Positions 59,601 to 64,000 of a stretch of DNA of 64,000 nt are shown here, piece by piece. The position numbers and the translations under genes are program-made. Source of the stretch: Porphyra umbilicalis (lineage: Eukaryota; Rhodophyta; Bangiophyceae; Bangiales; Bangiaceae); contig KV918861.1 of the NCBI GenBank assembly GCA_002049455.2, positions 1 to 64,000 on the forward strand. Direction: 5' to 3'. The first letter of the stretch is position 1; every line of letters begins with the position of its first letter. The notes under the pieces were generated by a model. It made no database searches, was not told the origin of the DNA, and saw nothing but the letters and a program-made list of their open reading frames with translations.

Positions 59601-59915
59601 ACCGCCACGTCCCCTGGCACTGCCGTGGCCACGTCCGCGGCCACGACCGCCCCGGCCAGCGCTTCCGCGGCTGATACCGAGCGGAATCGTGGGGGCCGGT
59701 GGGGGAGCAGTCTCGGCCCGTTGGGCCAGTGCCACGGCCCCGCGCTCGGCCGCATCCGCGGCCTCAACGGCTCGCGCGGCTTCTTCAGCCGCACGGGCTG
59801 CTTCGGCGGTCATGGCCTCCGCCCGCCGCCGGGCCCGTGCCACTTGGCGACGTTGGTTGCGAGAAATTTCGCCGGGCATGGGCCTGAGTGGCTCGGAGGC
59901 ATCGCGCCCCTCCAT
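53463..59915 (-). CDS. Giant tandem-repeat reading frame, function unknown
   Basis: From ATG 59915 (MEGRDASEPLRPMPGE) one frame runs to 53,463, interrupted by a single in-frame TGA at 56,190-56,192, where other repeat copies have GGA. Residues 1-420: Ala/Arg helix (QRRQVARARRRAEAMTAEAA), RGRGRGHGS basic patch, Pro-rich linker. Residues ~440-680: a globular domain (MMDGLLLWFLYWAKSGG, VLIPVYSGRGWSGVVVRDL, AGAFVILINTHAG, LLAYFALLL) whose pattern recalls Ulp1-type proteases, but no catalytic His or Cys is visible. From ~57,900 downward come Asp/Gly/His-rich repeats such as DDVVGGDDNAAADVVVDD, then a unique tail (TFGAHVFRIVAPEKRP) that overlaps the JmjC frame. It may form one gene with JmjC by splicing or frameshift. 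Not recognised as a whole. Confidence 0.5.
54766..55520. repeat. Segmental duplication, copy 1 of 2
   Basis: About 755 bp that recur at 56,350-57,104 with a constant offset of 1,584 bp and about 97% identity by eye, including shared non-repeat details such as AACACGTGAATCGGTGCG. They are much more alike than neighbouring repeat units, so this block was duplicated as a whole and recently. Confidence 0.75.
56350..57104. repeat. Segmental duplication, copy 2 of 2
   Basis: Second copy of the 54,766-55,520 block. The first 560 bp and the CACGTGAATCGG junction are almost identical; differences increase towards the right end. Confidence 0.75.
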
Positions 59916-59921
59916 GGCCCG

Positions 59922-60740
59922 CACCCACAGATGGGGTGACGAGTCACAAAGCACGACTCAGTCGGAGTGGTGGCCACGCCCAACTGTCAGCGGCTGGCCC
60001 GAGAAAGCGGGCACAGCCGGCAGCAGCACAACAGCGAACAGGCCCTCCTGGGCGATCACCTGCGGGCCGGCACGCACGCACCCGTGGGATGACGAGCGAG
60101 AAAACACAGTGAGGACCGCCCACCCGGCGTGGCGGCCACTCTAATAAGCCAGCGGTTAGCCCCAGCGAAGGGGACACAGCCCGCGGCGCACAACCAAAGC
60201 ACGACCGCCCGATCGGGCGATCGGCGGTGGTCTGCCCTGCACCCACCGGCGGGGTGCCGAGCCTCTGTCCCCGACCAAATGGTCAGGGCAAGAGGGGGAC
60301 ACGGCTGAGCCCAGCAAGAGGGGCTCAGCACGTGGCACCACGACAGCTCGATCGCCCGTTTGGGCGATCGGCGGCAGACTGGTACGCACCCACCGGCGGG
60401 GTGACGACCGAAATAGCACAGTGAGGACCGCCTACCCGGCGTGGCGGCCACTCGAAAAATCCCAGCGGGCGGCCCCAGTAAATGGGGCGCAGCCCGCGGC
60501 ACAAACAGGACACGATCGCCCTTTCGGGCGACCGGCGGCAGACTGGTACGCACCCACCGGCGGGGTGACGACCGAAATAGCACAGTGAGGACCGCCTACC
60601 CGGCGTGGCGGCCACTCGAAAAATCCCAGCGGTCGGCCCCAGTAAATGGGGCGCAGCCCGCGGCACAAAAAGGACACGATCGCCCTTTCGGGCGACCGGC
60701 GAAGGTCTGGCCTGCACCCACCGGCGGGGTGACGAGCCTT
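59922..60740. repeat. Structured tandem array of ~160-bp units
   Basis: Six units begin at 59,922, 60,079, 60,240, 60,387, 60,551 and 60,715, each with CACCC...GGGGTGACGA. The last two full units are exactly 164 bp and over 95% identical; earlier ones are degenerate. Every unit has the same set of short hairpins: CACCC/GGGGTG, GCCCC/GGGGC (loop AGTAAAT), and GATCGCCC/GGGCGATC. The array lies directly upstream of the giant gene's ATG, so it may be its promoter region, a subterminal transposon repeat, or a satellite. Confidence 0.85.
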
Positions 60741-61705
60741 GGTCCTCAAAAGTACAAGCGGGGGAGGAGGGGGGGGGGTGGGCCGGCAAAGGGCGGGGGG
60801 GAGAGTGTGGAAGGGTGGAAAAAAAAACAATGAGGGGAGAGTGTGGAAGGGGGAAAGAGAAAAAACAATGAGGGGATCGGGAGGTGCGTCGCGCACGTAC
60901 GTTGAGAGAGAAAGAGCGGCGGCAGGGATGAGTGGCACGGCGGTACGGTGGACGCTCGAGCGCGCTTGGCGGTCTTCAGGTGTGGCGCGCCCCCATGCCG
61001 CAGCGGCACGCACCCCTTCACGGAGATGGGCCTGGCGGCGTGCTCCCCTGCCTCGCTCCTCCTGATGTGTGGTGCTCCGCAGTTTATCCGCGCCGTGGTG
61101 GGTGCGGGCCGATCTGATTCAGATCACTCGTCGGCCGCCGGCCGGGCGAGGCGGATACGTTACAATATCTCGCATCAATTGTTAAAAATTACCACAAGCC
61201 CCTCACTTCGTGTCAAGTACCCGCTGTCGCCGGCCGTAGAGATCTGCCGCATGACCGATTCCAGCGATTCCAGCGCGCCAAAGGATTTGCCCCGCCCGGG
61301 CATGCCGCAATCTATCGCGCTAGCGATAGATCCTGCTCGCTCCTGGGCGTGCCTCTCCTGTGAGTGATCAACTGGTCCATCGTATGGAATAAATGCGATA
61401 ATAAATTCACGCCAAGCCCATCTCCGCGTCACACCCGCCGTGAGGAGGCGGCCAGGGGCCTCACATGCCCGGTATCCGGCTCGGCGAGGTCACATGCCCT
61501 TTTTTTGGGAGATCCTCTGATGTGAGCCTGGACGGACACCCCGCCGTCTGCAACAGGTCGGCTCGGTGAGTACTCATTCACTTTGAAGCGCAGTCTGCCA
61601 CGGTGCTTAGACGTGACACGCCCTGACCTGCTACTGGGACGACTGCTCGTTGACTGGGAACACTGTTGTGACTTGGCTGAGAACACTGTTGAGGGTGAAG
61701 ACGCC
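60741..61705. other. Spacer with short purine-rich duplication and a palindrome
   Basis: No supported gene. A GGGAGAGTGTGGAAGG...AACAATGAGGGG unit is duplicated at about 60,798-60,875. A palindrome with 9-bp arms (ATCTATCGC / GCGATAGAT, loop GCTA) lies at 61,311-61,332. Confidence 0.5.
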
Positions 61706-62726
61706 ATGCCACACAGCGACCCCGATGATGCCCCTGACGCACCTCCGCACTCACCATTGGTCGACAATGCCCTCTTCGTGAATGTCTGGAACGCACATGG
61801 AGTACGTTGACCTCTTCACATTTTGAGTCAAGGACCATTGTGCCTGGCAGCCTTGCTTTCGCCGATCTCCTCCGATCTTTACGTACTTGTGTCGGACTCT
61901 AGACTAACTCGTACGCACTGTTGAGCACCGGAATTGCTTTGTTATCTTCTTGGATCTGTTGTGGCTCCAGGATGAGTTAAGCGCGCTGTTTTCACGATAC
62001 GCACAGGCCATGCTGAAGAAAATCTTCGAAGGAACTGCGAGCCCTGGAAGAAATGGAAGCGCCGTCGACTCGCCCGAACACGATTGCCTCTCATGGCTGG
62101 CCCCATCTGGACAACTCGAAGGACCCAACAAAGACTGTACTCGCCCCCTCCGCGCTGTCATGACTAAAGCTATTGAGAAGTATGCGAACCAGATTGACTA
62201 TGGTGCCAACGGCTGGTCAAACAATCGTCGTGGCGTGAAGCAGGCCCTGAAAAAGGGCCTACGTACCCGCTGCAATAGACGGCGTACCTCGGGTCGGCTG
62301 CTGGCGTACCGCACCCTTGGAGTTTACATGGATGATGACGTGAACGAGGCCTCCATGGAGCGTGTCGTCGTCGCTGCCGACGCCGCAGATGTCCTCGCCG
62401 CTGGCGCACTGGCCATGACCTCAGACGTGGGGTATCGATTGAAGCTCAAAGATGGGGACCACGGAATGGAGCGAGCGCTTGACATGAACGGAGCGGCGGC
62501 GACTATCATAGCCGAGCTGTTGTTTCTGGACCCGAGTGAAATATGGAGCTCCGTGCGAGCAGCCGGAGCTGCCTGCCTGAAAGCCTATGTGGACACCGCA
62601 AAGTACCCGAAGTTCTTGCGCCCAGAGAGCACGGAGGCTCGCAAGGGCGTGATCCGGTGCATGCGTGACGAGTTGAAGGACCTCAAGGCTGGCGATATCA
62701 ATCTATCGGATGAGGAAGGTGACTAG
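61706..62726 (+). CDS. Unrecognised two-exon gene, 283 residues
   Basis: Predicted exons 61706-61801 and 61971-62726, joined by a 169-bp phase-0 intron with donor GTACGT and acceptor CCAG. The start MPHSDPDDAPDAPPHSP is acidic and Pro-rich. Then NALFVNVWNAHG joins DELSALFSRYAQAMLKKIFE, a helical segment with a central CLSWLAPSGQ. A basic stretch NNRRGVKQALKKGLRTRCNR could bind nucleic acid, a second helical block spans AADAADVLAAGALAMTSDVG to AAATIIAELLFLDP, and an acidic end reads DINLSDEEGD. No family is recognised. In this transposon-rich stretch it may be an accessory gene of a mobile element; a host regulator is equally possible. Confidence 0.5.
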
Positions 62727-64000
62727 CGTACAAGCACGACTTGCAACAGCACAGTCTTCCCTTCTCACCACGTCGGTAAGAGATGGGGTTGCACTGAACA
62801 CGAGCTGGCTTTGAGGTCATCCCATGACCCGATGTTTTGCGGACGACACCCCGATGCCGGCGTTAGCGACTGCAGCGCTGTTCGTGGAGACTTTTTTATG
62901 CCTGACTTTCTTTGTTTGTCAAAATATTTCTCCATGGGTTGATTTTGGTTTTATTCTGTGCTTCTTCTGTTGCCTTTTCCCGCATCTTTTTATTTAAAAA
63001 AGTCGCACGTATAATACAGGAGATAAAAATGAGGTCATGATGGCTGCGCATACAGGGTACGGTCTGACGACGAGTAAATGGGGTCGTTCTGGAGACTGTT
63101 CTGACGACAATTTCAGATCTGTACGTGCAGATAATACTGAGGCCGTCACTCGAGGCATTCCAAGCAGCGATCCGACGGATAATCCCTTTTCTTAGGGAGA
63201 GGACCGCTCTGACGGTTGCATCTCGCTTCATTCCACGTTCTGATGCCATGTAGGCATGCGAGATCATCTCTCTCTCTATCTCTCGTGTCAAGCCCAGTAT
63301 AAGCACCGGACCACGTCTCCGGAAGGGCGGGCATCTGATCGGTATCCTTGTCCCTCAAACAGGCGCTTCGATTGTCCTTGGGGGCCGCGTCGACCGATGC
63401 GCCTGCTTTTTCCTCAGGTACATGACACAGGATGGATGTGGTTTTAAATCTGGACCAGTCCGAAGGATGTAAAGAGGTGCTGTGTCAGGGTTTATTCTGT
63501 TGGGCGGTCATGCATCCATGCCATGGGATGCGCCGCGAAACTAACTTGCAAACAATCTTGAAGACAGTCCTCGATCAGATCCCAGGTCGTTCCACCATCG
63601 AAGACCATGGCAATCCTAGGATCGGACAAGTAAACCTCCGCGGCGTATCAGCCGGATTATCCCAACGGCCCGCGAAGATAATCCCTGAGATAATCCCACA
63701 CCGATCCTGGTACTTTCCCAGAGATATGCCGACGAACTCGATGCTATCGAATCCTGATAACTCCTCCTTATTTCTTTCAGAAGAAAGGATCTCAACATAT
63801 ACCGTGAACTTCATACCACCACGCAGTGCGACTGCCTCTTCCACAAACAAAATGTCTGCCCATTCTGGCAACAGCGTAAACAAAAACCTTTTGACACTCC
63901 GGCCGTTCAGAACAATGCCCATCGTGGAAACTGACATATCACTCATGCGTTTGTGTATTCTGGTGCGAGTGCTTTTAACATGTATTGAACCGGGGGATTG
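62727..64000. other. Gene-free right edge
   Basis: No supported gene. AT-richer sequence with a CTCTCTCTATCTCTC stretch near 63,268. The open frame at 63,575-63,946 (-) has 123 codons (DILFVEEAVALRGGMKFTVY) with mixed composition but no recognised motif and no clear start context. Confidence 0.4.

Noticed and set aside
56190-59915. Calling the globular N-terminal domain of the giant gene a Ulp1 protease
   Set aside because: The hydrophobic pattern is suggestive, but the catalytic His, Gln and Cys positions cannot be identified.
59922-60740. CRISPR-like array
   Set aside because: Units of 147-164 bp are repeated as a whole with no short repeats and unique spacers, and the genome is eukaryotic.
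47125-61000. Exact ends of a CACTA-type element containing both transposase and JmjC
   Set aside because: No paired terminal repeats or 3-bp target duplication could be confirmed by eye.
36172-64000. Retroelement, retrovirus-like or Polinton-like copies
   Set aside because: No reverse transcriptase, integrase of that type, capsid or polymerase motifs and no long terminal repeats were seen.

Overview
The window is nuclear DNA of a very GC-rich eukaryotic alga. The best guess is a bangiophycean red alga (Porphyra/Pyropia-like). Reasons: extreme GC content with long G/C homopolymers; genes with no intron or one short intron (about 170-360 bp, GT..AG); plastid- or mitochondrion-targeted 2-isopropylmalate synthase and biotin synthase; a fused DHFR-thymidylate synthase; a membrane-anchored squalene synthase; and an ABCG half-transporter most like plant ABCG7. 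The assignment to red algae is inference.

Positions 1-36,200 are host gene space. In order: a small DnaJ-type zinc-finger protein (-), the Paf1-complex subunit Leo1 with a long RS-rich N-terminus (-), a senescence/spartin-domain protein (+), a two-finger C2H2 protein (-), ABCG transporter (-), 2-isopropylmalate synthase (+), biotin synthase (-), DHFR-TS (+), squalene synthase (-), a RAD51D-like recombinase (+), an ATL-type RING-H2 ubiquitin ligase (-), alpha-carbonic anhydrase (+) and a Nudix hydrolase (-). Orientation mostly alternates, giving divergent promoters and convergent tails. The genes are housekeeping functions (leucine, biotin, folate/dTMP, sterol, DNA repair, CO2 handling, transcription) and form no obvious pathway cluster.

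Many of these genes are interrupted in the printed sequence at G or C homopolymers. In almost every case the reading frame returns if the run is one base longer. This looks like systematic homopolymer under-calling, so coordinates below are gene spans crossing those points.

Positions 30,800-34,460 hold two well-delimited small DNA-transposon insertions: an 877-bp hAT-like element with an 8-bp target duplication, which splits a Cys-rich reading frame, and a foldback MITE nested inside the terminal repeat of a second MITE. From about 39,000 on, the window is accessory and repeat-rich, with lower GC: a pogo/Tigger-type DDE transposase; a convergent PIF/Harbinger-type pair; a large tnp2/CACTA-like transposase; and, convergent with the last, a KDM4-like JmjC demethylase frame preceded by a giant tandem-repeat reading frame that runs on to 59,915. 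The transposase next to the JmjC/repeat gene is the most unusual arrangement here. A structured 160-bp tandem array (59,922-60,740) sits at the 5' edge of the giant gene, followed by an unrecognised two-exon gene at 61,706-62,726.
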